Shown: positions 46,601 through 59,675 of the stretch, piece after piece | How the letters are laid out: the number at the start of each line of letters is the position of its first letter | How positions within the stretch are numbered: the first letter of the stretch is position 1 | From: Mycogone perniciosa | Lineage: Eukaryota; Ascomycota; Sordariomycetes; Hypocreales; Hypocreaceae | Direction: 5' to 3' | NCBI GenBank assembly: GCA_025331125.1 | Contig: JAOALB010000115.1 | Coordinates: 1 to 64,000, forward strand | DNA length: 64,000 nucleotides | Notes under the pieces: generated by a model | What the model saw: the letters and a program-made list of their open reading frames with translations, nothing else | The model's database searches: none | Told to the model about the DNA's origin: nothing | Made by a program: the position numbers and the translations under genes

Positions 46601-49600
46601 GATATGCAGTGAAGGCGTGTAGAAACGTCCGTTCCCTTCCATCAATGCAACTACTTCGTACACTGGCATGAAACGGCTCTCCCCCTACATACGCATGTAC
46701 GGATATGTACTCCAAACGCACGCGAGGCGTGGCAGTGGAGAAGAGACTCCAAATGACCGTTTGTTTGACAAAGCAATGACTTGGGTATGCAACATGCAAT
46801 CGGGCATTAGGCTGGGCCTTGTTTCGCTGACGCCGGCGACGATGAGTAAACAAACTCCGATCTGGAATACTATCCGTGTACGTAACTAGAGGAGGGTGAT
46901 CTTGCTTGGCATTTGAAGTGTCATGTCATATAACACAAATTGAAATTGAAGGATGCTATCACATCGCACATGAGCTGAGAGAGAAGGTGGAAATTTAACA
47001 TCAAAATGCTAAAAAGAACAACAACGACAGGAGGGCTTTTCTGTCGTCTCAATCATGCACGATTTTGCTTTTTTAATTCAAACTTTTTTTTCTCTCACTC
47101 AACCTTGTCTCATCTCCATATTCCACGTGGGACAGCATGTCCGGATCGATAGCACTCGCGTCCGCGTGTCTGTCGGTTGGACGCCTCTTTTTTTTTCATG
47201 GCTCTGTGGCGCTGTCTGTTTGAGGCTGGGTTGGTGATGGGGACAAGCAGTAATAATATGCCGTAATATGTATGCACTCTGGAGGATTTGTGAAGATGGT
47301 GCAGTTGGAGCGCACAGACTGGTTGCTGGATGTTGCGTTTGCATCTGACAACCAGCCATGCCATGCCATGGATACACATGACTCTCTCGTTGAGTGCATA
47401 CTCTTAGTGGTATTCCCGTATTCATACGAAGTGCGGAGTAATACTACACCGCCAGAAAGACGATGACGGAAGCTATCATCATCCTCACCAAAGACTGTCT
47501 ACCAGCCTCCAGGTCCATGGAGAGATGGAGAGATGGGTCTGTGGGATGCTGATGCTAATGCAGGCCGTACGGAGTACATGCAGCAAGGTTTATCGTGACG
47601 ACCAACGGACTATTCCAACTAAAGAAGGTATAAAGTCCGAACACTTCCTACTCCTACTATTACTACAGAGTTCTCATAGCAGAGCAGCTATCAAATTAGA
47701 AAGAAAAGTCTTTCTTGATTAAAGTAATGGTTTGCCATGCTAGAGATCTAGTTCGTTCCGATCGCCAATATCGGGGGAAAGGGATTGAGATCTCGGTGGC
47801 TTTGTGGCTTGTGCCATCCGTGAGCCGATCTTGATGGAAGTGAGAGGGCTTATTTTTGCCCGTGCTTTTCTCACCAACCTCTCTCTCTCCTCTGTGAAAG
47901 GATATATCTCGGGATTTTGGGTACGAGAATAAGTAGTATTTGTTCCTCTCCCTCACTCACTCACACTCGCTCACTCACTCCCTCTCTCTTTCAACATCAT
48001 CAGTACTCCGTACTATCAATCACCGTCACTTTTAGTAGCAACGCCGCCCCCGACGGCCTCCCGGACAGAATCTGTCAGAGCGTCTACGCCCAGCTTCATC
48101 GGGAGGCAGATGCCGAGATCTTCCCAAGGGCCAGTTAGCAGGGCGCGGGGTTGTCAATTCTCTTCCGTCTGCTGTCAATCCTACCATCGGGGGCCCGAAA
48201 TCTTACGGGAATCAGAGGACCAGGTAAAGTGACAAGTCCAAATGGGGGCTAATGCTGGTGGACCTCTTCGAAATGAGATGCCCCAACCGGAAGACCAGGG
48301 AGGCGTGAAAGAAGTGATGATTATGTCAAGGGGGTAAAAGAACCTCCTCCCAGATGGACGGATGTTGTACATATTCATACCACCTATCATTGGTTACTGG
48401 TGCAAGGACCTTTGACAAGGCTTTGACAAGACAAGGCCCCTTGATCAAAGAGGCCAGGATTAAGAGGATATTAGTGGGCCGTAAGTCATCGGGGAAAAGC
48501 AATGATTGATGTGCCAGAGCAAAGCAAAAAAGGGCGCCTAGCTTAATGATGTAATCAAAGAATTGCAATTCGTGGGAGGGACTCGTTGCGTTGCCTCAGT
48601 GCAGTGTTTTTTTGTTTGTTTGTTGCTTTCCGAACAACATCACTCAGCCAGCCACATCCTCTGCTAACTACCCGGGACACTTACGAGTGCTCCAAAAGCC
48701 TTGTATAACCATAAACATGATATATGATGATATTGTTCCTTGGGTATCCAAGGCCCAAATTCAGCTTCAGGTGGTTAGTATAGTGCTAAGACGGTAGACG
48801 TCTACTCGTATTAATTCGTACTCTCCATCAGATGGTGGTTAATTACGAGTACGCCCTACCTGTACTGTATGTACTCCGTATACTCGTATTACAGAATGCC
48901 ATTCATATCCACGATCCGAATCGCATCGCGAAGATTATCGGCAATGCAACCAGGGCACCTGGTAGGATTAGGCACTAAATTACTCCGTAATTGAATCAGA
49001 ATTCATAAAAAAAACCCCGGTCTCAGTCAGTAGTACTACTCGTACTACTCGAACGGAGTACTCGTCCCTTTTACCCTTTACCCCGGAAAAGCAAAACCAG
49101 GCTTGCATGAATGCTCCGTATTGTGTGCAATCAAGATCGAGATGAAAGCCTGCGCGCCAAAATGCATCTCATGATTTGCAGAAAAAAATACGAGTACTAC
49201 TAACACACAAACTGCTGAGAATCAGCCCATCACCGCCCACACTTGGACATGATGAGGATGGCGTGAACGTGTTTCGGAAATTGCCATCGACATCGAATCT
49301 ACCTACTCGTACTCTATTGACCGGCTACGTAGCACCAGGAGGTTAATGCTAATCGTGGTAAGGCTATCTTCACATCTTTACTGCTCGTAGTTTAGGCCAC
49401 ACGTGGATAGGTAGGATAGAACTACTCCGTACGCCCTTACTTTGTAATACTAGCAGTAGCTTCAGCTCAAATCTTTTCAATCCGTCGACATTTTAAGCCT
49501 CCCCGTCAGAGGGGGAATAGCGCGGGCGTTGATGATAATGGGCAAGCCAGCCGCCTGTCAACACCTGAACGTGGCGTCGTGGCTCTCTTCTAGCACAAAT

Positions 49601-50793
49601 GCCAACTTGGTGATGTCAGGTCGACTAGTAAACAGTACTACTACTAGCAGTAGTATTGTATTGTAGCACGGAGTACGTACGAGTAGTAATATTAGTATGA
49701 GATGGTTCCATATCCGACGACGTACGCTATGTTGGGTTCGCCGATGTTTTCATGACTAACGACGATATCTAACCTGTTCCAGTATTGCTGCAGATTTTCA
49801 CCACCATAGTTCCTCGGTAGTAGATAGATCTCTATCATTTCCACACTACGATTCAGCTAGTCAAGGGCAAAGTGACCGATCGTAGTGCACTTGTTAGCAA
49901 GGGTCCAGGGGATGCGTTCGTTCCCCCGTAACGATGCAACCTATCAGATTGTCGAGACGTCCATTCCTCACGACACTAAATTTAATCCCGATAAGCTATG
50001 GAAAACTAGTGAAAGCAAACACGAGATTGTGTAATGAAGGGTGAGTACGGAGTACGGAGTCATAATATTATGGAGTAGCACTTTGTAAGACATAATACTA
50101 GGTACTATTACTGGTAGTACGGAGTAGTACTGAAGAAACAGTTCTTTCGACTGACTCTTCAAGGACTGAGGCTGAGGAACCGCGGGAGAGCCCGAGGCGT
50201 TTGCAACCGGTCAACATATCAACGTGAAACCTGCATGTGCTATCACTTTTGAAGATTTGCACATACGAGTATTAACTACTCTCTCTTGGTTGCTCTACAA
50301 GGGGCAGAGAGCCTCAAACATCCTTAATCCCAATGAGCTGGTTTGGCAAGATACGCCGCGCTCCACTCCGATCTCCAATGTCTGACTCTTAGTAAAAAAT
50401 GATTATGTACTCCGTATTTATTACGCGGCTATTGGGCTTTGTTTGCGTTTACGGAGTGTGCATGCGTCCATTATTATGTTTGAGACCTGCTGAGACAGGC
50501 AGGCCGGGTAAACGAGCCCGAGGCTCTTGTTGTGAGGTACATCCCGGTACCCTCATGGGCGCATCGTTTTTGCCTGCATGTCTCGTACCCTCAAGGTCTC
50601 CACAAACGGTGATGCGTCAACGCGTCTGATGACCCTGTCTCACTTTGCGGCCAGACAGCAGAGAGCCTCATGAGGGGGGAAACCGGATAACTGACTTCTC
50701 ACAAACGCCGCTGGCCTCGGGGCGTTTATTTGCTTTCTCTCTGTAATTATTGATGAAACAAGCCCGACATTAGTATTGGACAGCATACGAGAG
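43695..50793. other. 7.1 kb gene-poor stretch dense in the dispersed GTACTCCGTAC motif
   Basis: No frame reads like a real protein. Motif copies or close variants occur around 43909, 44465, 45342, 45600, 45640, 45720, 45934-45974, 46409, 46461, 47567, 48002, 48870, 48980, 49055, 49425, 49668, 50043-50060, 50118, 50408 and 50450. A CTACC array and a CTCA-rich stretch (47950-47985) are also present. It is followed by the damaged carboxypeptidase gene. Confidence 0.65.
44261..44293. repeat. CTACC pentanucleotide array
   Basis: About six CTACC units with one extra C after the second. It resembles but is not the fungal telomere repeat CCCTAA. Confidence 0.85.
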
Positions 50794-52839
50794 ATGCCTT
50801 CTGCTGGTGTGCTGCTGCTGCTCAGCAGTCTTGCGCGACTTGCGGCGGCTCAGTTTCCGCCGAGGCCCGAAGGCATGACTGTGCTAAAATCCAAATTCCA
50901 CGAGAATGTCACCATCTCGTTCAAAGAGGTCTGGTGCTGTCGATCGAGATTTTTGCCATTGATTGCACGCTGACGAAGTGACTCACCGTAACCCGGCATT
51001 TGCGAGACGACGCCGGGCGTCAAGTCTTACGCGGGCATGTCCATCTGCCCCCAGGCTTCCTAGAAGATGCAGATGGCGAGCCTCCGCACTACCCCCTCAA
51101 TACGTAGGCAGAGAACCTCAATGCTCCTGTGATTCAACGAGTGGCTCACGTCTTCACTAGATTCTTCTGGTTCTTTGAGGCCCGCAAAGATCCTGCCAAT
51201 GCTCCTCTGGCCATCTGGCTCAATGGAGGACCCGGCTCCTCGTCTATGCTGGGCCTTCTCACTGAGAACGGCCCATGTTTCGTCAATGAAGACTCGAAAT
51301 CCACCTTCTTGAATCCGTGGAGCTGGAATAATGAGGTTAATATGCTGTACATTGATGAGCCGAATCAGGTTGGCTTCTCATACGACATCCCAACCAACTG
51401 TTCGGTCAACCTCGCCGGAGGGAGCGTGGATCTTAAGCCGGCAGACTTCTCAAAGAAGCTACCCGAGCTCAATCTGACTTCGCTTGCTGGAACGTTCAGC
51501 AGCCAGATGCAATCCCATACAACCAACACCACCGCCCAGGCTGCCCATGCTTTGTGGCATTTTGCTCAGACTTGGTTCTTCGAGTTCCCCCATTATAAGC
51601 CCAAGGATGATCGCATCAGCCTCTGGGCTGAGAGCTACGGCGGCCATTATGGGCCCAGTTTCATGCGTTTCTTCAGCAGCAGAATGAGAAGATTGCGAAT
51701 GGCACGATTGATGATGAGCATGCCCATTACCTTCACTTGGATACGCTGGGCATTGTCAATGGATATCTTGATGCCGTCCTACAGGCGGAGGCTTATATCG
51801 AGTTTCCCTACAGGAATGTAAGTCAGAGGTCCTAAATGCCAGTACCACTACTGGTATGGGTATGATGACTACTATATATATTCTTGTTGCTGACAGACCT
51901 CTGCAGACCTATGGCATCCAAGTCTTCAATCAGTCCATCTACGATGAGCTGATGCACAACTTCACAAAACCCAATGGATGCAGGGAGCAATTAACCAGGT
52001 GCCAGCAAAGCCTCAGTGTCTTTGACGTGGCTGCCGTCAACTCTCAAAAAGTCAATGTCGCTGATGTCTGCGATATTGAAGAATCCTGCGACGATACGGC
52101 CACCAAGCTTTACTTCACCCTCAACCGTGGCTGGTTCGACATCGGCCACACCCTTCAGGACCCCTTCCCACCTCCCCATTTTCACGGCTACCTAGCCGAA
52201 GAAAGTGTCCTCCGCGCCCTCGGCTCACCCGTCAATTTCACCGCAGGTTCCAGTGCTGTGCAGCTCAACTTCGTCAGCTCAAACGATGAGATCTATGGGG
52301 GCTTCCTCGACGCCGTGGGATACCTCCTTGACAGCGGCATCAAAGTGCACATGATGTATGGCGACCGGGACTACGCCTGTAACTGGATCGGCGGTGAGAA
52401 AGCCAGCTTGGCGGTGCCATACTCGCATACTAAAGACTTTGCACGCGCGGGCTACGCGCCACTACTCACGGAGAAGGGCGTCGCGGGGATGACGCGCCAG
52501 TTTGGGAATTACAGCTTCTCAAGGGTATTTCAGGCGGGACACATGATCCCTTCGTATCAGCCCGAAGCAGCGTATGAGATTTTCATGCGCGCCATGTTTA
52601 ATCGCGATATTGCTACGGGGCTGGAGCCTGTTACGGATGAGCTGGCGACGGATGGGCCGAGCGATACCTGGCACGTGAAGGATGAGCCGCCGGAGGTGCC
52701 TTTGCCCAAGTGCTACATCTTGGCTCCGGAATCGTGTGTGCCTGATGTATGGGAGAAGGTTGTGGCGGGAGCTGTGAAGGTCAAGGATTGGTTTGTTGTT
52801 TCGGATGACGAGGATGAGCTGGTTTCGGAGGAGCTATAA
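50794..52839 (+). pseudogene. serine carboxypeptidase (S10) gene with three lesions
   Basis: Secreted S10 peptidase. Expected exons are 50794-50928, 50992-51103, 51161-51817 and 51907-52839, about 612 residues if intact. There is a signal peptide (MPSAGVLLLLSSLARLAAA), the oxyanion region WLNGGPGSSSMLGLLTENGP, the nucleophile serine in ESYGGHYGP, the Asp region MMYGDRDYACNWIGG and the His in AGHMIPSYQP. Lesions: the first intron ends AA (50990-50991) where AG is required before PGICETTPGV; one base is missing between 51036 and 51037 (SYAG / VHLPPG); one base is missing between 51674 and 51675 (MRFF / QQNEKIANGT). The later exons are otherwise intact and close to the family, so decay is recent, or part of this is sequencing error. 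Confidence 0.85.
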
Positions 52840-54188
52840 GTCTTGGCTACCATGTCTAGTCGATGACTGATCGTATGATAGTATGTACTTCGTATGTATT
52901 TATCAAATATGACCTAGATGCCGAACCCTGCTCTGTCTGTGCATCCTTGGGCTGTCTATGTTACATGGTTGTCTATCACCAACTCTTGTTGGTGGAATGA
53001 AACAGGGGTCGCAAAACGTACCTATATTAGGCACGACTACGAAGTACCCCGAACATGACGGATCACCGGTTCGTATAATTAATATTAATAATTATGTCAA
53101 TAAAATTTGGGTGTCCTATGAAACAACCTTTTAGCAGGGCCTATATGATCTTTTGTGGTAGTTTTTTTGTGCTCTTGAAAAACGAGGTTGATGTCAAATG
53201 AGCCATGCATTGGATCATAGCCAACATAATGTGCAGGCAACCACGTTGCCAGGTTCTCTCACCCGATAATTATATACCAAAAATAAAAATTCTGGCTAGA
53301 ACGAACCAAAAATTCCATTCCATGTCTAAAATATCTCATGGACCTTGATGAAGCAGAACCCGACAACGTTCCAACCGTCTCAAAATTTGATTGCAGGGTA
53401 GGTACCCAACACGCTGCTATCTTAGAAGGACAGGAATAATGTTAAAATTAGCGAAAGAGGACATCACCAGTGACATCAAGGTAATCGGGCCATTTAAGGT
53501 AAAGGCATGTTGAGGGTGTCGAGACCAGTAGATGATGTGTGTGATTATGCATTTGTAGATTCACGGTCAAAGTATACTGCTCGTCGAGGAGAAGATCCCT
53601 GGGTCTTCGACATTGCCTGACAGTAATCTTAAAGGTTGAGAAGAAGTTATTTACACAATAGGCCCGTGAGTCTTTGCAATAGCCTCAGAATAAATACTGC
53701 ACCAGAGATCAAAACAAAACTCATACGCTGGTGCTTACTAGATCTCATCAACATGAGGGCATCCAAGGCCTGGGACGCGGTCTTATCTCCCTGAGAAGCA
53801 ATGCTGATGTGAATCTATACTTTACGTATATAAAATTCACCTGACGGATTTATACTGTAGGTTGTAGCATGATATGGAAGCCGCTTAAAGGATCGTATAT
53901 GAAGCTTTGCAATCACCAAGCGAGGGCGTAAGCTGACGGGATCTAGTAGCAGGAAACAAAGTATGGAAGATGCAGATATATTCTTGCTGTAGTTCTATGA
54001 ACTGCGTGTCCGAAGACAATATTAGAATAGTAAAATAACTAGTTATGTAGAAAGAAAACACTCGATCGCCACCTCTTCCGACCAAAACATATTGACATCT
54101 ACCGCTCGTCTGAATGTACAATCATTATCCCACGGCATTAGGCTCGTCATCATTGATGTGATCGAGAAGCTCGTGTCGGTGAAGCCAT
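52840..54188. other. A/T-rich intergenic stretch
   Basis: Visibly richer in A/T than the housekeeping part, for example 53085-53115 and 53270-53300. It has a GTACGAAGTACC-like variant near 53040. No gene recognised. Confidence 0.5.
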
Positions 54189-54620
54189 TTAGTTGCCAGA
54201 GCCGGCGGCGTCAACGCAGAGAAGGGCTTGACCGGCCTGGAGAGCAATCAGTCAGACTCCTCATCTTTTTGGAAGCAGTAGTGGGTTAACTTACGATTGG
54301 GACAGCGCAGCACTTGGGCGCCTTGCTAATCGAGGCACAGGTGGCAGCAAATGACTTGCACTTGCTTGGGGCGGTGGGAGCTGGATGGTGTTAGATCACC
54401 CATTCATCTATTGGCACTGGCCAAACTAGGGTCACTTACGGGCCTCGCAGTCAAGGTTGGCAACGCCAAGGACATCAACCTTGCAGCAGAGAGGGTTGGT
54501 GTAGAGAAGACCATCAGGGCAGAAGGCGTTGGCGCGGCGGAAGATGAGCGCACCGGTGTCCTGAGCAGGAGCGGCGAAAGCCGTGGCGAAGAGGAGAGCG
54601 GCGATGGTGATGAACTGCAT
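54189..54620 (-). CDS. class II hydrophobin with a ninth cysteine
   Basis: Small secreted amphipathic protein that coats hyphae and spores. Three exons: 54620-54440, 54380-54295 and 54236-54189, coding 104 residues. Signal peptide is MQFITIAALLFATAFAAPA. The eight-cysteine spacing is exactly C-x10-CC-x11-C-x16-C-x8-CC-x10-C at residues 34, 45/46, 58, 75, 84/85 and 96, ending with the class II hallmark AGQALLC. An extra cysteine at residue 68 sits in the x16 loop (SKCKSF), so one thiol may be free or pair between molecules. Both introns have GTAAGT donors. A TATA-like element lies about 165 bp upstream. Neighbours are other secreted-protein genes. Confidence 0.94.
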
Positions 54621-57600
54621 TTTGAATGATTTTTGTAGTTGTGGCTAAAAGCTCAGTAAAGACAGTTGTCAAAGAGTGTTGATAGTTGGATGAGTGGGTG
54701 AAAGAGTGGAATGCTTGAGTGTGCTGAAGCTGAATGATGGTGATGATGAGAACTAGAATGATGGAGCGAGGAAGACCATCCTATTTATGCCTTGAGTGAA
54801 GCCATACAATCCCTTGTAAACTCTTGCTGTTATCCTCAAGCGAGGTCTTGAGATTCCCTGTAAGATCATGCTGTTTCTCCCTGCTTAAAGGGTGGCGCAA
54901 GGAAATTGGTGCTTTAGAGTGCGACACGCAGGACATCCCTTCAGTAGCCATCCCTTCATCCAACAGTTGTTCTCAATTACCTATCAGAAAATGGCCCTTC
55001 AGTTGCTTGATTCTGAATGGATCTTTGTTAGTCGCTATCAGCTATCCCGGAACGCTGTTGTGTGATACTCGGAGCCATCGTCCAGCCTATCTATCGTACA
55101 ACATGAGCTTCATCATTTTTTCCTTAGTACAGCAATTACACCACTAAATCGATCAAAAGGGTACTGTCCCTGAATGTCTGGCGGTTCAAGGGAGTTTGTT
55201 GGTAGTACGAGTAAACAATGGGGTGAGATGTAAGACATAGCCCTCACATCCGACCCTAATCCACAACGCGGGTCTCAGATCTCGCCAATCGCCTCTCTTG
55301 TTCCCGTTCGTAACCCCACAATCTTGCAGTAATCATTTTGAGACGAAGCATCCCTCGCTTTAAAAAGCACAACATTGTCGCTGCTTTTGATCTCATTTGC
55401 TGTTGCCCAAGCTGGCAGGACTCCATACTTCTGCAGGGAGCTCGGAAAATAGAATTGCATTCAGCTCTTTAAGATTGAAGGGCGTATACAGTACCTCTCA
55501 TTGTCTACTGTTATCCTTCGTAACTGAGCATCTTTGTTAGTGGCTTATTTGCTTCTTCACTGACATCTTGGCCTAGCGATTGTGTCGAATCTTAACAACA
55601 CATGCACGCCTCTCTACCGCCGTGAGTGTCTCAACTACGTCAGGTCCTCTGACCGCCAGTGAGGCGGGTTCCCAGATATCCCTCCGACTGCCTACCGTAC
55701 CAGAGACCGAGGCTATCAACCATTCCGAGACCCTTGTGTGGAAACATGTGAATCAAGAGTATCGAAGAATGGCGGAGATAGTCGGCTGATTGACTAAGCA
55801 GCCGGGTAGCAATTATTCAGAAAATACTTGAAGAACTCACGTGATGAGTGTTGAATAACTCGAGGTAAACATGTGAAGGTCATCATGGCCAGTCGCTCGG
55901 ATTGCTGGTGCTGGCGTGATCTTGATGATGTCCTTCGTTGGAAACGGAAAAGTGGTCTGCACAAATAAAGTAAACTGCAGAAGTAATGCTTCATCCCATA
56001 GCGATTTTCACTGCTTTTAAGCGCACACGATATTGATTTGAAGTTTGTGAGAGTTGATAGAACGGGTTGTAGAAACCTTGAGGCCATCGAGACATGCGAG
56101 GCGGGGGAAAAGCACAACAGAAGTCGCAAAAACTCGGTTTCCTTCAGCTTCGTTCATTTCTTTGCGGCTCCTATGATATCCATTCTCTAAGTGGTTATTG
56201 CCAGCATTTGCCAGTCTCGAAAGTCCTAGTTCCCTAATACGCATCTCTTACAGGTTGCTCTCAAGTTTTGCCTCCCTTCATGCCGACTACCAACGGTGAC
56301 CTTGAGAGCAAGTAACGATGTCTCATTGAAGTTCGTTTAAATAGGTGCAGCAACCAAAGGGATTCAGAACGTGATACTCCCATTATTTGTGCTAAATCTT
56401 GATGCCTGTCGCTGCGTCTCGATAGCTGTAGGGTATCTTAGCAATATTAACCTGCATCTAGATCTGTTTGGTGAATCTGTATGTGTAGATGGTGACATGG
56501 ATAGATGGCCCGATTCGAAGCCCTTAGCATTACTCCGTAGTATCGGATGATTTAATCCGTAAGCCTACAACATAGTTTCAGCAACAGCACTTATTATGAT
56601 TACACGATTTGTTGGAGGCTTCCACCTTTGCCCCAAAAATGTGTGCTAAGATAGCAACTGAGACACTTTTACGGAGTATCATCAGTCCGTAATTGTTTTT
56701 GAGAGATTTCTTGTCGGTTAATTGCTTCATCTGAGCCTAAGAAAAGATCTTTCTATCCAAGGCGCCTTTGAAATTGACGTCAATATCTTACCGAGTATGC
56801 TTTTAAGAAAGCTCCGGGTCTTTGTCTAGGGCAAGGTGCTGTCGGTTGTTCGGGGTTCAGATGGTTCAGAGATCACACTAATAATGAGTGCGCGCAGCAA
56901 ACGCGTCGCGTCATACTTCGTACAAAAAAAAAAGCTACGTTCTCATAATGATAAGAATAAGGATTTAAGCCTTAATTACGAAAACTTATATGTAGTAGAC
57001 AAATATAGTGCTAGTGAGCCGCACTGAGACATCGCAATGGGTCTGGTTGGCTGGTCACCAGACGAGTCCTCGTGATGGTTTTGACAGGAGATCCCGGCTT
57101 TTAATCCATCAAGCGTATGAAGTACGAGCAATTTACGGAGTACTAGTACTACTATCTCGGAAGAGTTATATGCCGAGCATCGTTGTGTTTGCAGACCGTA
57201 CTCCGTATGCACGGATGAATGTCTTACATGACGTGAGATGTTGGGAGCTACATATCAAGAAATGTTTCGCTACTACAGAAACACGACTCAATTCCTAGTC
57301 TCTGATTCTTCAATGGAATATCTACAAGTAGTACGAAGTACTCCGTATAATAGTCATAATATTACTCAGTTCTAGGAGTATTAGTATCAGCAGCCACGGC
57401 TGTCATCTTATTCTGACCCCAGTTGGGCGGCGGCACACATATGATCCCCCGACTAATACACCAAATTAAAATAAAGGGGGGCTCGTATAATTGGCCAGCC
57501 TTCATCAACACCAACAGTGGCACCGGCGATCCAAATTAATGCCGGGACTTGGACCAATCTTATGCTACGCTCGGTAGCTGTTCCGAGCGTTTATCTCAAT

Positions 57601-57999
57601 CATGCAAGACAAGACGTGTTAAAGAAGCCCTGTCTTATTCACTGCCCCCGGGTTAAACTTTCAGCTCAAAGGATCTTCCTGGAATCATGGGGGATCAACA
57701 AGATGTGTTGGCTCATGAGTCTGTGGGCATTCGAGTGCTAGTATTCCCAGCGATGTAACGGTCGACCGATTACTAGTGCCATTGATACCGCGGAAAGCTC
57801 TTACTCAAGCTTGTCTGGTGGTATTGTAGCCACCTTAGCCAACATATTGTTGCCAACCTCTCAGGCATACGGAGTCGCATAGCTCTCGGATCGCTTATGA
57901 TCACCCTGACCTTCTTCCCCAGCACAGAGACCGGAAATCTCTTCCATCTTCGTCTCGATTCTTCGGAACTCGTCGCTATACAGAAGCAAAGTCGGCATC
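54621..57999. other. 3.4 kb gene-poor stretch
   Basis: After the hydrophobin promoter, only short frames are seen. Two of them (55275-55460 minus, 55580-55789 plus) have faintly protein-like stretches but no supporting start, splice or family signal. Dispersed-motif copies lie near 56530, 56672, 57133, 57198, 57331 and 57867. The region around 56890-57010 is A-rich. Confidence 0.5.
54781..54790 (-). promoter_or_regulatory. TATA box candidate of the hydrophobin gene
   Basis: On the minus strand this reads GCATAAATAGG-like sequence about 165 bp before the hydrophobin start codon. Function is inferred. Confidence 0.4.
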
Positions 58000-59115
58000 A
58001 TGAGGTTCCTCCTCGCCGGTCTCACTGTCTTTGCCACCCTGGCAGCCGCCGTACCCTCTGGTACTCCCACTCCTCTGGACATCAGGCTTGAGATGACTGG
58101 TAACTCCAAGGTCAAGGCAACCATCACCAACCTGGGCAAGAAGAACCTGAAGATCTTTCGCCTCGGCACTATCCTAGACGATGCCGCTATTGAGAAAGCC
58201 ACTGTCACATCAGGCGGTTAGTCTTTTCTCTCCCAAACCATCGAAGATTCAGAATAAACAGGACTAACACCGTTTTATACAGACAAGCCCGTCAAGTTCA
58301 TAGGTATTCGTCAACGTATTGCTACCCATAACCTCCCTGAATCAACCTTTGAGCACATCACCGCCGGGCAATCCATCCAAGTAACCTTTGACATCGCTCA
58401 CGTCCACGACCTCTCCTCTGGGGGCAAGTTCGACGTCGAGGCTTCGGGCATTCTCAACTTCGCTGAAGAGTTCAACACCGAACTTATTGGCTCCGTCCCC
58501 TTTTACTCCAACAAGATATCCGCTCTCATCGACGGCAAACTTGCCGCTACAGCTCGTCTATCTTTTATCCAGCACAAGCGAACGAGACTCCAGAAGGACT
58601 GCACTGGTGACAAACTAGCTTCCACCAAGGTTGCCCTGAACAACTGTGTTGAACTCTCCAAGGCCGCCGAACGGGCTGCTGCGTCCGGACCTGCAGCGAA
58701 ATTTGAGGAGTACTTTCTGGTCTCCGACCCCAGCACCCGCCAGAACGTTGTCACAGTGTTCCAGAATGTCGCCGAACAATGCCGTTCCATCGATAGCGGC
58801 TCTAACTCGTACTACTGCTCAGACGTCGCAGGACACTGCGGCCAGGGCGTTTTGGCCTACGCCATCTCCAGTGAGAGTCTGATGGCGTACTGCGACCTCT
58901 ACTTCAAGGAGCTTCCGCCGGTAACGAAGTATTGCCACGACCAAGATCAGGCTACTACCACGATCCACGAGTGTACGCATTTGCATCAAGTTTTAGGCAC
59001 TGCTGATTATGCTTATGGATATGAAAATATCCAGAAGCTGAAGGAACCTGAGAAGAGATATAAGAATGCCGATACATATGCCATGTTTGCTAACGCTATT
59101 TACGCTGGATGCTAA
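58000..59115 (+). CDS. deuterolysin, M35 zinc metalloprotease
   Basis: Secreted neutral protease of 349 residues. Exons 58000-58216 and 58283-59115 are separated by a 66-nt intron with donor GTTAGT. Signal peptide is MRFLLAGLTVFATLAAA. A propeptide runs to a probable Kex2-type site (QHKR) near residue 170, followed by the mature enzyme beginning around KDCTGDKL. The zinc motif HECTH is at residues 301-305, and the aspzincin follow-up GTADYAYG comes six residues later. The C-terminal NADTYAMFANAIYAGC matches the family end. The mature frame has few internal ATG codons and is easy to miss in ORF scans. Likely a nutritional or virulence-associated peptidase, regulated by nitrogen or pH in relatives. 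Confidence 0.94.
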
Positions 59116-59675
59116 GCGGGAGGAATGATGGAAAAGGAGAGACGTACGGAAGAGTTTGTTTACACGAATGATAATGAAACGGCACATGGGGGGGGGGGGT
59201 ATATTTGTGTGTATTATGTCTCTCGTCTTTAGTCTGACTCTGATGTGATGTGACGTTGATCAAGGATTACCCAACCATTTACTGGCATAATCTGTATGAC
59301 CCTTTGCAGTCCCCCTTTTTGTCACCACTTGGGACGCTCGAGAGGCCAATAAACGAATTCATAGAGTACCACAAAGAGTTCTGGGTTTCAATCGTTCCGT
59401 ATTAAGCAGATAGAAGATGACTAGCTGACGGCTAGTGATTGTATCTTTTCCTCGAATCTGGGAACCATCTCACGCTTGCAAATCTCCCTTCATATGTTAC
59501 AGTGAATGCGAGAGACAGCCACTCCTAATATCACCGCCAACCGTCTACCTCCATTGAGCAAAAGGCAAAAGGCAAAAATGCACCGCTAGCAATACCCCAA
59601 CCGAAACCTGACCAGAACCATGTGCTTCATTATAGATAGACCTGTCAAAGGAAACATCCACGATCAAGATATGCA
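59116..59675. other. convergent intergenic region
   Basis: Contains a 12-base G run at about 59188-59199 and a GCAAAAGGCAAAAGGCAAAA repeat near 59559-59578. No gene. Confidence 0.5.

Noticed and set aside
55275..55789. Short frames at 55275-55460 (minus) and 55580-55789 (plus) as genes
   Set aside because: Some stretches look protein-like, but there is no convincing start, splice site or family; could be relics but cannot be supported.
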